The notes beneath the pieces were generated by a model. That model saw nothing but the letters and a program-made list of their open reading frames with translations. It did not search any database and was not told the origin of the DNA. DNA of 64,000 bases. It comes from Drosophila pseudoobscura. Taxonomy: Eukaryota > Arthropoda > Insecta > Diptera > Drosophilidae. A program made the position numbers and the translations under genes. Each line of letters starts with the position of its first letter. Within the stretch, counting starts at the first letter, position 1. Below, one piece after another: positions 1 through 11,200 of this stretch. The DNA is taken from contig NC_046681.1 in the NCBI RefSeq assembly GCF_009870125.1, forward strand, positions 19,357,001 to 19,421,000, in the 5' to 3' direction.

Positions 1-2076
1 CCAACGAGGTGGTCTTGATATTGGTCGTCTTCAGGTGGTTGCCGATGGAGCAGCTGCTCCAGCGTCCCCCCTGCTGTTGCTGCTGTTGTTGGTGGTGGTG
101 CGCCTGGCCCAAACCCAATCCCAAACCCAAACCCAATCCCAAACCCATGCCCATGCCCAATCCCGATGCTGATGGATTATTGTCATCGTTGAAGCTCATG
201 TCGTCCTCGCTGTGCGTGTTGTTGATGGCCGTCTGCTTGAGGCGCACCAAGTGGCGTTCCGAGTAGGATTTCCTGGCGTCCATCACCCTGAGGTAGTCCG
301 AGGACTCGCCCAGATCCTCGCTCTTCGAGCTGCAGTAGCGGGCGGCATTCCGGGCCGCCGATCCGCCGCCACTGCCGTTGCCGTTGCCACAGAAGCTCGT
401 GGTGACGCTCAGCATCTGCTGGCTGCCGCTCAGGGATCGCCGGCTGGCCTGGGAGCTGCTCCGGCTCTCGTACTGATTGTCCCGCAGCGAGCCCGGCGAC
501 AGCCGCGGCGAGGGCGTGTTCTCCATGAGGCTGTCGTTGCTCTTGGCAATGCGGTTCTTCCTGTAGAACTTGCTGTCCCGCCAGAGTGTCTGGCGGCCGG
601 TGCGCTGCATCTCCATGCTGTTCCCGCCACCATTCGGGGTGGTGGGCGTGGCCGTGGCAGTGGGCGAGTCCTGGCTGGAGGTCTTGCTGATGCGGAAGGA
701 GGCGTGCGTGAGCTTCTTGTACTTCTCGCTCTGCATGTTGACGCGATTGTCCGAGTGGGTGCGATCGGCCATCGGCATGAAGGCGTTGTCGATGCGCCGC
801 TCCTCCTCCAGCGAGCGGAAGGCCAGCCGATTGACGTGCTTCAGGTGCTGCTTGTCGGCGTTGCCCCTCTTGGGAGACATGTCCTCGAAGGAGCTCACCT
901 GGAAGGGACACTGATTAAACACACTTTGGGCACCGGCCATCGTCGGGCGAAGAGCTTACCCTGTACTTCTGCGAGAAGACCTCGATCATGCCGGACCGCT
1001 TCGAGGGCGAGGTGGTGTAAATGGAGTTCTGATCGTTGACCAGGATCTTGGGCGGATCGAATTGCTGTTGTTGCTGCTGCTGCTGATGGGAGTGCCCCTG
1101 GGCCTGTGCCGGCCCCTGTGCCTGCCCTGCATTGCTGTTGGAGGCCAAGGAGGAGCTGCTCGAATTGCTGGTGGCCGTGACGAGGATCTTGGGGGACAGC
1201 GAGACGGGAAACTGCTGGGGCCGCATGTTCCCGAACGAGCCACAGCCCGAGCCCGAGCCCGACGAGGTGGAGCCCGAGCCCGAGCCCGAGCCGGACATGG
1301 CGTCGTCGATGTGGAGGAAGTTGCTCGGCGAACTCTCGCGGCAGGGCGAGGAGATGGCCGAGTCCTGGGAGACCATGCTCCTGGGAACGGTGGCCAGCTC
1401 CAGGCAGGTCTCGTTGCCGCCCGTCGTGGTGGCTATGATGATGTCCTCGACGCCCTCGTCGATGGGCGAGGAGATGGACTGGAAGCTGCTCAGCCGGATG
1501 CTCGACGCGATGGACAGGTCGTTGTCGGTGAGCGAGCCGAAGGCCGAGTCCTGCGAGGGATTGCTGCGCCCGTACTTGAGGCACTTGAGCGAGTACTCCA
1601 GCCGGCGGCTCTTCGAGTTCTTGTAGTTGCACATGTCCGCCGTCAGCTGGTGGTTGAAGGAGGCTCCCGCCGAGCTGCCGCCGCCGGCAGCGGGCGCCTG
1701 CAGCCGCTGGGCCCCCGACGAGCCGCTGGCCACCTCCGTCTCCGCCTCGTCCTGGTCCTGCAGCTCCTCCTGCCCCTCGCCCTCCGCATCGGCGATGCCC
1801 TCGGCCAGCATCACGTTGAGATTGCTCTGGCTGCTCGTGCTGCAGCGGATGGTGGGCGGCTGGTGGTCGTGGAGGCTATTGTCGTCCGAGTAGAGGGCCG
1901 CATGGTCGCAGTAGTGGATGGGCGACTCCGTGGCCGGCTCGTACGTGTACGAGTGGGCCGAGTGCCACTGCTGCAGGCGCAGCAGGTGCTGCTGGTGGCA
2001 CCTGCCCCCGACGACAATCTCCTCGAGCAGCCCCTCCTCCGAGTCGCTTGATATGTCAAATGAGTCCATTGTTCGG
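1..2076 (-). CDS. Slob: C-terminal extension exons, probably Slob long isoform (partial)
   Basis: Two open exons, 2076-960 and 898-1 (running off the window), separated by a 61-bp intron (donor GTAAGC, acceptor CTTCCAG). The acceptor before 2076 supplies the one base needed after the phase-2 donor at 5205, so the join TG|RTMDSFDISSDSEE is in frame with the Slob kinase exons. The encoded 670+ residues are Ser-rich and mostly disordered: a GSGSGS tract, a run of eight Gln, a Gly-Leu/Gly-Met repeat (about 175-100) and a second His/Gln tract. No folded domain is recognised. The alternative is a separate downstream gene starting at the ATG at 2069, which has a good Drosophila context (AACA before ATG). 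Phase favours a Slob isoform of more than 1300 aa, but the acceptor is weak (CTATAGAATCAG) and cDNA would decide. Confidence 0.6.
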
Positions 2077-5000
2077 CTGATTCTATAGAGCACACGTGTG
2101 TGTGTGTGTGTGATAGAGGGTAGAGAGAGACAGAGAGAGAGGATAGATGAGAGAGAAGAGAATAACAATCAGAATCTTTCCATGCACCGACCCCCGATCC
2201 CTGATTTGATTTCAGGTTTCGATTCTTTTGTGCGGGTTTTTATGCAAAAAGCCATGACATGTCCCTCTCTGTATTCGTGGGTGTACTCGTGGGTGTATTC
2301 GTGGGTGTACAGGCGTGAACAGGCTCGTGGCTACTGTGGAAAGCATCAATACGTGCTGGCTTTCAATTAAGCTCAATTTTGGCTGCCACCAAGTGGTCGG
2401 AACTCGGCCCCAAATGCATTTCGGAGCACGTCAAAACTCAATTAGTGACCAGGACACAGGCAGGACACAGGCAGGACCAAGTCGAGGCCAAGTTCTCGCT
2501 GCGGAAATGCAATTAAAGACCAAGAAATGTGCATCTCGATATTCCTACAATGTTCGGGGGCCATAATCCTTGTGGATTTTGTGTAAGGATTCGCCTATTT
2601 CTTTGCTGGGTGAAGCAGTTTTGTGTCTTGTTTCTATGGTTCTGACAGCAGAAAACCATCACTAGCACGGGCTGAAAGAGCTTGCTATCAAAGACTAGAC
2701 CAAGACCAAGATGGGGCTTGAGGGAAGGCACCAAAAGGCCCCGAGCTGGCGGGGTCTTGAAGCTCTTTTGGCCTCAGGTTGGTCTCTTCAGGGCTTCTGA
2801 GTCGGTCCCAGAAACCATCAACCTTGGAGGTACAGTCTTTGGCGAGGCGCAAAAGGTTTCTGGCAGGGACTCGGCCGCCAAATCCAGAGGCGAAAAGAGC
2901 GTCGAACGGTGCCATGGCTTGGTATTGGAAGAGTCTTTGATTATAAACCCTGTATGTGGCAGATGTGGAGACTTGGGAGATGTAAATGACTGGCGTTCTA
3001 GAGGTTAAAACGAAGCTACTTTCGAGGGCAGGACGGGTGCCAGCATATGAATGTACAGAGTGTGGTATCTACGGCAATTACGAGTATTCTACAACAACAA
3101 TTACAAGCATAAATACAAGACAAATATGAGGGTTATACGGGTCTAAAGGTCAGGCAACGAAAACATGCATAAACACTCAATCGAAATCGGCAAGCAAATA
3201 AAAAGCATTGGCTAATGTGGCTGGTTTTACGAGGAGGCGTACTCCCCTCCTCCTGACCTACCTCCGCCAGTGACTGGGGGGAGGGGTGGGTGTGCTTTTC
3301 TGGTGGGTGGTGGGTGGTGGCTTCTGGCCGCTCATACAAAAATATTGCCACTTACCAAATTTAGCTACAACAAAATTTCTGTCTGTTTCTGTTTTTTTTT
3401 TTGCTTGATTTTCCGTATAAAAAATTGCAATTTTCGTACAAAAATTTGATGGGGTAAATACTTTATTTTTCTTTTTCTTCTGGTTTTTAAGGGGGGTTTT
3501 TATATTTATTTTGGGGGTTTTTTAAACACGATTAAAGGTTTTTTTTTTATTTATAGAAATTTCATTGTTGAGGGGGATTTTTGTTGGGTTTGGTTCGGTT
3601 CGGTTTGGTTGTTGTTGGGTTGTTGTTGGGTTGTTGTTGAGTTGTTGTTAAGTTGTTGTTGTTGTTTTTTGTTGGGTTGTTGGGTTAGTACATACGAAAG
3701 ACTTCATAGGGCGCAGGCAGAACACTATAGTTGTTGTTGTTGTTGTTGTTGGAGAAGTTGTTGAAGTAGTTTGGAACGTAGTTGTTGTTGGAGTTTGTTT
3801 GGTTTGGTATTTTTTGGTTTTTTGTTTTTTTTTTTGGTTATGTAAATAAACAAATGCAGAAATGCAAAAGTTTGTAAATCAAAAACAAAACACACACATA
3901 TGTTAGATAAACGAAAATGAACGTTGATAGACATTCAAGAGCGGATCGGTATGTGTGGAGTATCAGATGATGGGTTGTTTGGTGGAACGGCAACTGTAAC
4001 GGTAACGGTAACTGTAACGGTATTCTGGGGCGCAGCACACACACACAGCACACACGCACACACACAGAAACAAACATATATATACATATATATATATATA
4101 CATGAATACATACATATATATATTTTTTGATATCGGTATTTTTTGGTATTTTTTTGTATTTTTTGGTATTTTTGGTAGTAGTTTTTTGGTAGTAGGAGAG
4201 AAAGAGAGAGTAAAACATGGCATACGGAAAAAAAATACTTTAGTTGAAAAAATCCTCAACTACATAAATTTTTAGTATTAATTTTTTTTTTTTTTTGTAG
4301 TATAAATACAAGTAAAACATGCATTTGAGTATTTTAAATTTTTTGGGGGGCGGGCGTGGGGCGGAGTAAATTTACAAGGGGCTCAAGAAATTGAGTTTTG
4401 GAGATTTCGAGAGCGAGAGAGAGCGAGAGAGAGATAGAGATATGCTTAAATATACATGAGGCAACGGATGAGGAGGCTTCGTTCTATTTGATTGTTCTTC
4501 CGAGTCCCTCTCTGTTTTTTTTTTATCACTTAATTATATTCCTGTCTTGTATGCATAATTTTAAATTCTGCGGGGGGTTTGGGGGGGTGTCCAGGGCAGA
4601 GCGGAGTCCAGGACATTATCATAATTACCTTGCGGCACGCACACACACACACACAGAGAGAGAGAGAGGCATGGCCACACGCACATCGTCAAGCTTTTAT
4701 GGAAACATTCCCCTGCTCCCCGCTCCCCTCTGCTGCCCCCGCCTTCCCTTTTTTTCTGTGTTAGTTTTTCTCGCCTGTTTGCCATTTGGCGCCTCGCCTC
4801 GCCTCTGAGGGTGTGTGTGGGGGGTGGGGGGCTTTCTTTATTAGTCCGAAATGCCAGTGCACGTCAAGGAGGGCTTTAGGGGCCCAAAGGGGGGCTTATT
4901 CGACTCGAAGAGGCCTTCGAAGATCCACTTCCCCCCCGCTCTGGGTTGCCCTGCTCTGCCCCTCTGGGAGGGTCCGATCGGAGTGCATACAAGACCTGCT

Positions 5001-5204
5001 GTTGTTGTCCCTGTCGCACCAAAACAAGACACGAGATGATTTCTGTATGTATGAGTGAGTGTGTGTGTGGCGTGTGTGTGTGGGGGGGAGGGGGGGGTAT
5101 TATGAGTGCCAGAGCTGCCAAGTTTGCCTTTGGGGGTGTGTGGGGGGGGGTGGGTGTGTGTGTGGGTGTGTGTGGGGGTGGGGTATTGACCAGCAATCAC
5201 TTAC
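2077..5204 (-). other. Slob intron, low-complexity
   Basis: It holds GTTGTT runs (3605-3740), poly-A/T tracts, a GTAACG repeat (3996-4020), CA/TA tracts (4037-4120) and a strongly GT/G-rich plus strand at 5057-5185. Apart from a small ORF tail at 3685-3837 (see findings), nothing coding is supported. Confidence 0.6.
5022..5198 (-). promoter_or_regulatory. CA/C-rich intronic element downstream of the alternative donor
   Basis: On the Slob sense strand, the 150 nt after the donor at 5204 are dominated by CACACA and CCCCCAC runs. Such CA-rich elements are known hnRNP L-type splicing regulators. The position suggests control of the stop/donor choice; this is inference. Confidence 0.3.
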
Positions 5205-5210
5205 CCAGTG
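5201..5210 (-). promoter_or_regulatory. Slob: Splice donor overlapping an in-frame stop codon (Slob)
   Basis: The last kinase-region exon reads ACT GG|GTAAGT. If unspliced, the frame reads ACT GGG TAA, so the donor itself is the stop codon of the 653/500-aa forms. If spliced to 2076, translation continues into the extension exons. Use of this donor therefore decides the C terminus. Confidence 0.6.
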
Positions 5211-8200
5211 CGTCGATCGTGCGGCGTCGAGGGCGGCGTACAGGGCGAACTGGCCTCGCTGAGGGAGTGGCCCAGGGAGGCGCATTGCCGCTTCTTCACG
5301 GCATGCAGCAGATTCAGGGTGGACCGGCTGAGGCTCGGCTTAATTGTCTGCAAGTTGAATGGTTCAATGACTGCACGAGGGGGGATTACTGAGGCCTTTG
5401 CCAGACTTACACTGAAGCAGGGACCCCTCAGCTCTCGCAGATCAATGCTGCGAAAGAGATCGCACAGGACTAGGTCCTCCACGGAGGGGCAGACGCCGCT
5501 GGGCGGCTCAAAGATCAGGCCCAGGATCTCCAGAATCTAAAGAGTAAAAGCGTTACAGGCTGAAGGGATGAAAGGGGGGTGCCATGGCTGTGTACCTGGC
5601 CAATTTGTGGATAGTGATTCAGCTCCATCTCGAGGACCCGTATGGACGGCTTGGGTGTGTTGAGCTCCTGGCCGGTGCACATCTCGTACAGCAGGTGGCC
5701 GAAGCACACGATGTCGACGTTCTCGATCTCGGTCACCGAGCGGGACCACATCACGGCGTTGTTCCGCGAGCTGAGGCCCAGCAGGCCGTTCTCCAGGCCC
5801 GATAGCCTGCCCCACAGCGACGGATACAAAGATAAATGTCAAACAAAATGCATAATTAAATGGGTACAGATACCGCCCCTGTGCCACCCCCTGTGCCACC
5901 CCCTGTGCCCCTTTGCCCCTCCCCTCTGGCCCCTGGCAACCCCTTTGGTTGTTGCGCCCTTAATTATGCAACACTTTCGATGGCTCTGCCTTATTGATGG
6001 CCAACACGTGGCAATGGCGACCCGCTGGCAATGGCGGCCGCCACAAAGTGTCTACTTTTATGGATTACTGTGCGAGCGAGAGGCCCGCCCTGGCCATCCC
6101 CCCCCCCCCCCCCCCCCCTTGCACTCGGCCGAATGACAAAAGAGCGTATGTCAGGCCTTATATCACAATATTATGAGCCCTTCCCCACCGAGCGAGGCCT
6201 GGCGGGGTGCTATTAGTGCAGATTACTGCTGACTAGGCGGCGGGGCACTTGGTACGTGTCTTACGAGTGCACATTGGCTGACGAAAGGCGTCAGCGAAAA
6301 GCCGTCGAGACCGACAGCCGAGATTTTTATGAGCCGAAAACTAAGCCACAAGTTTTTTGGGGAGTATTTAAAAGATATTGGATTTGGATGGAGCGAGGCC
6401 TTATTGAGGTGCTCAGGGGAAAACATATTTAAATAGAATATTCGGCTCTTGCATAGATGATTAGAAAGGCAGAAAGGCAGAAAGAGGTTCTTGAGAGAGC
6501 CATAGAATCTAGAAACAGAGACGGAGAAAAGTAGTGGATTGATGTCTTAATATCGAAAGTTAGGGATATACATAGATCTTATATATCTTCAAGACAGTGG
6601 AGCAATCTTTAGGAATCGCTTGGGGCCAACGCCCTCTGCACATTCGCATTGCTTTTGCGTCCACCCCAGGCTCACTCGCCTCGAACGACGCCTCAAGTAG
6701 AGAGATTAGAAAGTCTTTTTAAACCATATATAAAGAAATATGTATACACACCCAATTCTGTTTTTACACAGTCTTTTTGTACACGTTTTTATTCCATTTA
6801 ACACGGTTCAAAATAACAAAAAAAAATGTATAAAAACACACAAAGCTCACAAACAACTAGAAATCAAATGAAAACAAGAAAAAGCATAAAAAGAATTTGT
6901 AAATATTTTTTTCGGTTTTTTGCGTATACGATGTTTTTTTACACGGTTTTCTCAGGAACCAATCTACCGTGTTGAAACAGAATTAGGTGATTATTTGTTT
7001 TAAATATGAAATATATTTATTTTACTTTTTTAAACCATATATAAAAAAAAATTTAAATATATGTATATATTTAGATATTTAATTTAAACATATTATATTT
7101 ATATTACATTTATATACAAATATAATTTAAATTTAAATATTTAATTTAGATATGCAATATATTTCTTGTAAATATCAAATATTTTTTGAAAGCCCTTCCA
7201 TTTTAATATCTCCACTTTTGGTGAAAAAATAATGGGATAAATATTGAAAACTATTCGATTCTTCTGTCTTTGCTCTCTGGGTGCAGATCCCATGTAAAAA
7301 CTGTAGCTTTTATGCTCTGAATCTTTAAAGATCTCTAAAAAAGTGGAATAAAATGCTCAACTTTCGATAAAGATGCCAAAGCCATTATAAAGATCTCATT
7401 TTCTATCCTTCTATAGTGATTTTCGTGCCATTTAAATCCCTTATTCTCTAGAGACTTTCCTCCTTAATAATATTTAATGATATTGGATCGATGAGTGCTG
7501 TGCCACACCTTCAGAGACTTTTCATTTGCCTAGCAATGGGATTTCGCCAGGACAATCTTCTGTGAGCATGTGATTTCTTTTCATTTCTGTCAATCAGGTT
7601 TTCTTGTTATCCCCTGGCCCCCACACCTTGCCGTACCCCTGCCTCCACCACTGCCACTACCCCTGCCCCAGGCCCTGCCCCACCCCTCGCCCTTACCCTC
7701 TCTTGACATTCCCCTGCACCCATATCGCTATCCCATCGATGACTGGCACACATCTTACACGTATGCGTATACGTATACGAATATGTGTATGTGTATGTGT
7801 GTATGCGTATACGTATGTGTACACCCAATTTATATGAAAATCAGCTTTTGCAGTGTCCCACTCGAGGGCGTTGAAGGCAGCCGCTAAATTGGGTCATGCA
7901 CTTGGGGCAAACTTCGAACAAAAGCGTCCGCACTTTAATCGACTTTCACCTAGCGGATTTCAGCTGTATGCACACGGCTGTGTGCCACATGCCACATGCC
8001 TCCCCCTCGCTACCAGCCACGCCCTTTATCGCGCTTTGGCCCTATGCTGGGCTGCAGCAGCATTTATTTTTAAAATGGCAAAGAGCTAAAGCTTTATTTT
8101 TGTTACACCCATTCGATGTTTTCCAAAAGGGAGGAGGTGTTTGGGGGGGGTGCGTTGGAGCGGAGCGGAGCGGCAGGGACATGCATTTAAAGTGCCACCA

Positions 8201-11200
8201 AAATGTGTCCAACGATTCCGTGGAATTGCTTTTAATTTGCCATTTAGGCGGAATATGAAATGAAATCGTCCTTTGGCCATTTCCCCATTTCGCTCTTATG
8301 TTTCGTTGAATTTTTCATCTCATATTTGTCGAGAGTGTAGCCCCTATCTGGGCCCCCATCTCTGCCCCTGTCTCTGCCTCAATCCTGCCCCCATCTCTGC
8401 CCCTGTCTCTGCCCCTCTCCATGCCCTTGTCTCTGTCTCTGTCCCTCTTAATGCCCCTGCCCCTGCCCCTGTCCCTGCCTCTCTCCCTGCTTTGATATCA
8501 AAACATTTTGCAGCCATTATTGAATTAGTTCACAGTTGAGCGGACACCAGTGGAGTGGACACTGGACACTGGCCGAGTGGAGACTCACCTGGCGGCTCCA
8601 TTCTGCAGTATGACATTGCCGCTGTGCAGGTGACCGTGAAGCGGAAAGCCGCGCTCCTTCAGGAACAGCAGGGCCTCCAGGATCTGCCGTCCCAGACGCT
8701 GCACCTGGCTGACGGGCAAACCATTCGGTTTTCGCGTGTACTTCTTGGCCCACGGCTCGTTCCACTGTGCCTGGGGTTTCGCCATGGAAATGAGTATTTA
8801 TTGGTATCTTCGCTTGGATCCCACTTACCTTGTAGATCAGATCCTTGAGGCTGCCGCGCGAGTTGAAGGGCGTGACGAGGCACGCATAGCCGTTGGCGCT
8901 GCTGCGCAAGAAGCCCAGATCCAGCACGGGATAGATGTAGGGATGATGCAGGGAGCCGAGCAGCTCCATCAGTATCTCCCTGGGGCTCTCGTCGGGCGGC
9001 ATATCCTCGAAGGCCACACAGTCGGGCGGCAGGGGCAGCAGCGTCAGCAGACGATCCGTGCGGACCTGCAAAGAGCCTCCCTCGTTAGGGATCGAACACT
9101 TGTCCGGACTCGGTGGTGGCCACTTACCGAGGCATCTGTGACCAGAAACCAGTTCTTGCCGTGCCTCGAGCCGATCTCATCCAGATGGGCGATCACCTCG
9201 TAGCGCCCGTTGGCGCTCTGCACCCACTCCTGGGTGGCGTTCAGGGCCCGCTCTCGCTGGGCCCGCTCCCGGGGACTCCGCTCCACGATCCCATTGCCGC
9301 TGTCCAGGGCCGAGTACTGGTACTTGATGTTCGGCCTGCAAAATGTTCAATGCCAATCAATTTACGGGGTTTCGGTGGAGGGCATTACGGAATACGGAGT
9401 TGAGGGCTGATTATGGAAACAACTAAAACTATGACTAGAACTAATCATGGGCGATGCCTACGGATGACATTACACTCGGTGACCCCGAGAGGGTTTTAAT
9501 TTACAAAAGGAGACCCCCTCACCCTCCCCCTCAAGCCAAAGCACTTGAAGGGAGGAAAAACACCAGGAAAATGTTTTAATTTCAATTATTCGAATGATTT
9601 ATTTGCCGAGGCGGTGAAGGGGAATTCAGGACCCCAAAGAACGCTTTCGGGGATGGACAATAACCAATGAAAGCCACACACGTTTGAGGGGCCCTCTGGA
9701 TGGGGTTTTTCCCCCTCAAAAAATGTACCAAAAATCTACAAAAAAACTCTAGACATTTTTCCTATAACCCAGGCTGAAACTTTCTTCAACTGTTGGCCAC
9801 AAAGGAATGGGGGGAAAAACCACAGGGGAAAATCCATTGACATGAGCAGCACAGGGAATGTTGCCAAAAAAATACAGTGGAGACGGGGCCCCCCCTCCCC
9901 CCGCCCCAGGGGCAAAGGAATTTGCAACTCAATGAAGGCACACCGTGGGGGAGGAAAGGGGGGGGGGAACGCAGAGGAAGAGGAAGTAACTGCCTGCACA
10001 ATGGCGCAGCGGAAACGGAAGCAAGAGTTTATCATTTCATTTCGTTTTCGTTTCGTTTTCGTTGTTTTAGGTGGAAAAATGTTTATTATTTTGTTTATTT
10101 GTTGCACAAAAGGTCGGTAGAAGGGTGCAAGAGAGAGCGAGAGAGAGAGAGAGAAACGAAAAACACAAAACGGAAACAGTGTCAAAGTCAAAAGAGAAAG
10201 CAAAAGCAAAGGAAAAACTGCACTCGGCTTAGAGGCTCGACAGACAGTCAAAGAGTGTGGGGGAAAATAATGAAAGAAACCGCACACAAAAAAAGACACA
10301 AAAAACGGTTGACCGAAGCCTTGATACCCTGTGCCAGAGACTCGTATGTGCTAAAAGGCCTGTCCTTTCTGCAAGGGGCATAGAAAGTGTAACCAAAGAG
10401 TAGTGGGCTCTTGGAATGGCCAGGTTGGAGCAGGGGAGGGGGAAGGGGGGGGCTGTGGCAGAGACAGGCTCATAAACAAACACTTAGAGGCCACTCAATC
10501 AAAACAGAACGAAGGTTAAGCACATCCTCGGGTTAAGTTTAGCATGTGTTTGAAAATTTAATAAGGCGCCCAACGAGAGAGGCAGAGAGAAAGTGGTGGA
10601 GAAAGTGTGCTTGTTGGTGGTGCCTCCTGGTGCCTCCCCTGCCACACGTACATTTCACTTTCATTGCGTCACAAAGATTTTGCAGAAACGAAAACGAAAA
10701 CAGAATTGTGCAAAACATGGGAAAGCTGGGCCGAACTCTTTGTGGGCGCCCCAACCCCTCCCCCTCCCTCCCCCCGATGCCTGTCTCTTTTGGCCAACGG
10801 TGCGTATGTGCTCCCAAGGCCGTGACTCAGATTGTAGCCACACTGTGTGGCACTGTGGGGCGCTCTGTTTTCCTGCTTTCTTGTTGATTTAAGCTAATTT
10901 TTTGTGTCCTGGCCAGAGGGGCAGCCCCGCCATCGTGTTCGTGCTCGTGTTCTTTATTTTGGTTATACTGCAGCTCAAATATGTGCCAAGCTCTCGACAC
11001 TCTGGCTGTTTGTCGACTCTGGAGTGGGGGGGGTGGGGCGAGGGGCGCCAGTGGAGAGGGCTTCAAGATTGAGAGGCTTCCATGTCATTGGAGGATGGCT
11101 GGGGGGAGGGTTAACAAAAACACTTTGCATTTCGCAAAAAAGGAGTTCTTAAAGAGTTCTTAAAGAGGGAATTTATTTGGTTTATTTTTACAGCGAATAT

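Noticed and set aside
183..911. 242-codon minus-strand ORF rich in His, Gln and Arg
   Set aside because: It is a shadow frame of the Slob extension exon, crosses its intron, and is built from out-of-frame CAG/CAC repeats.
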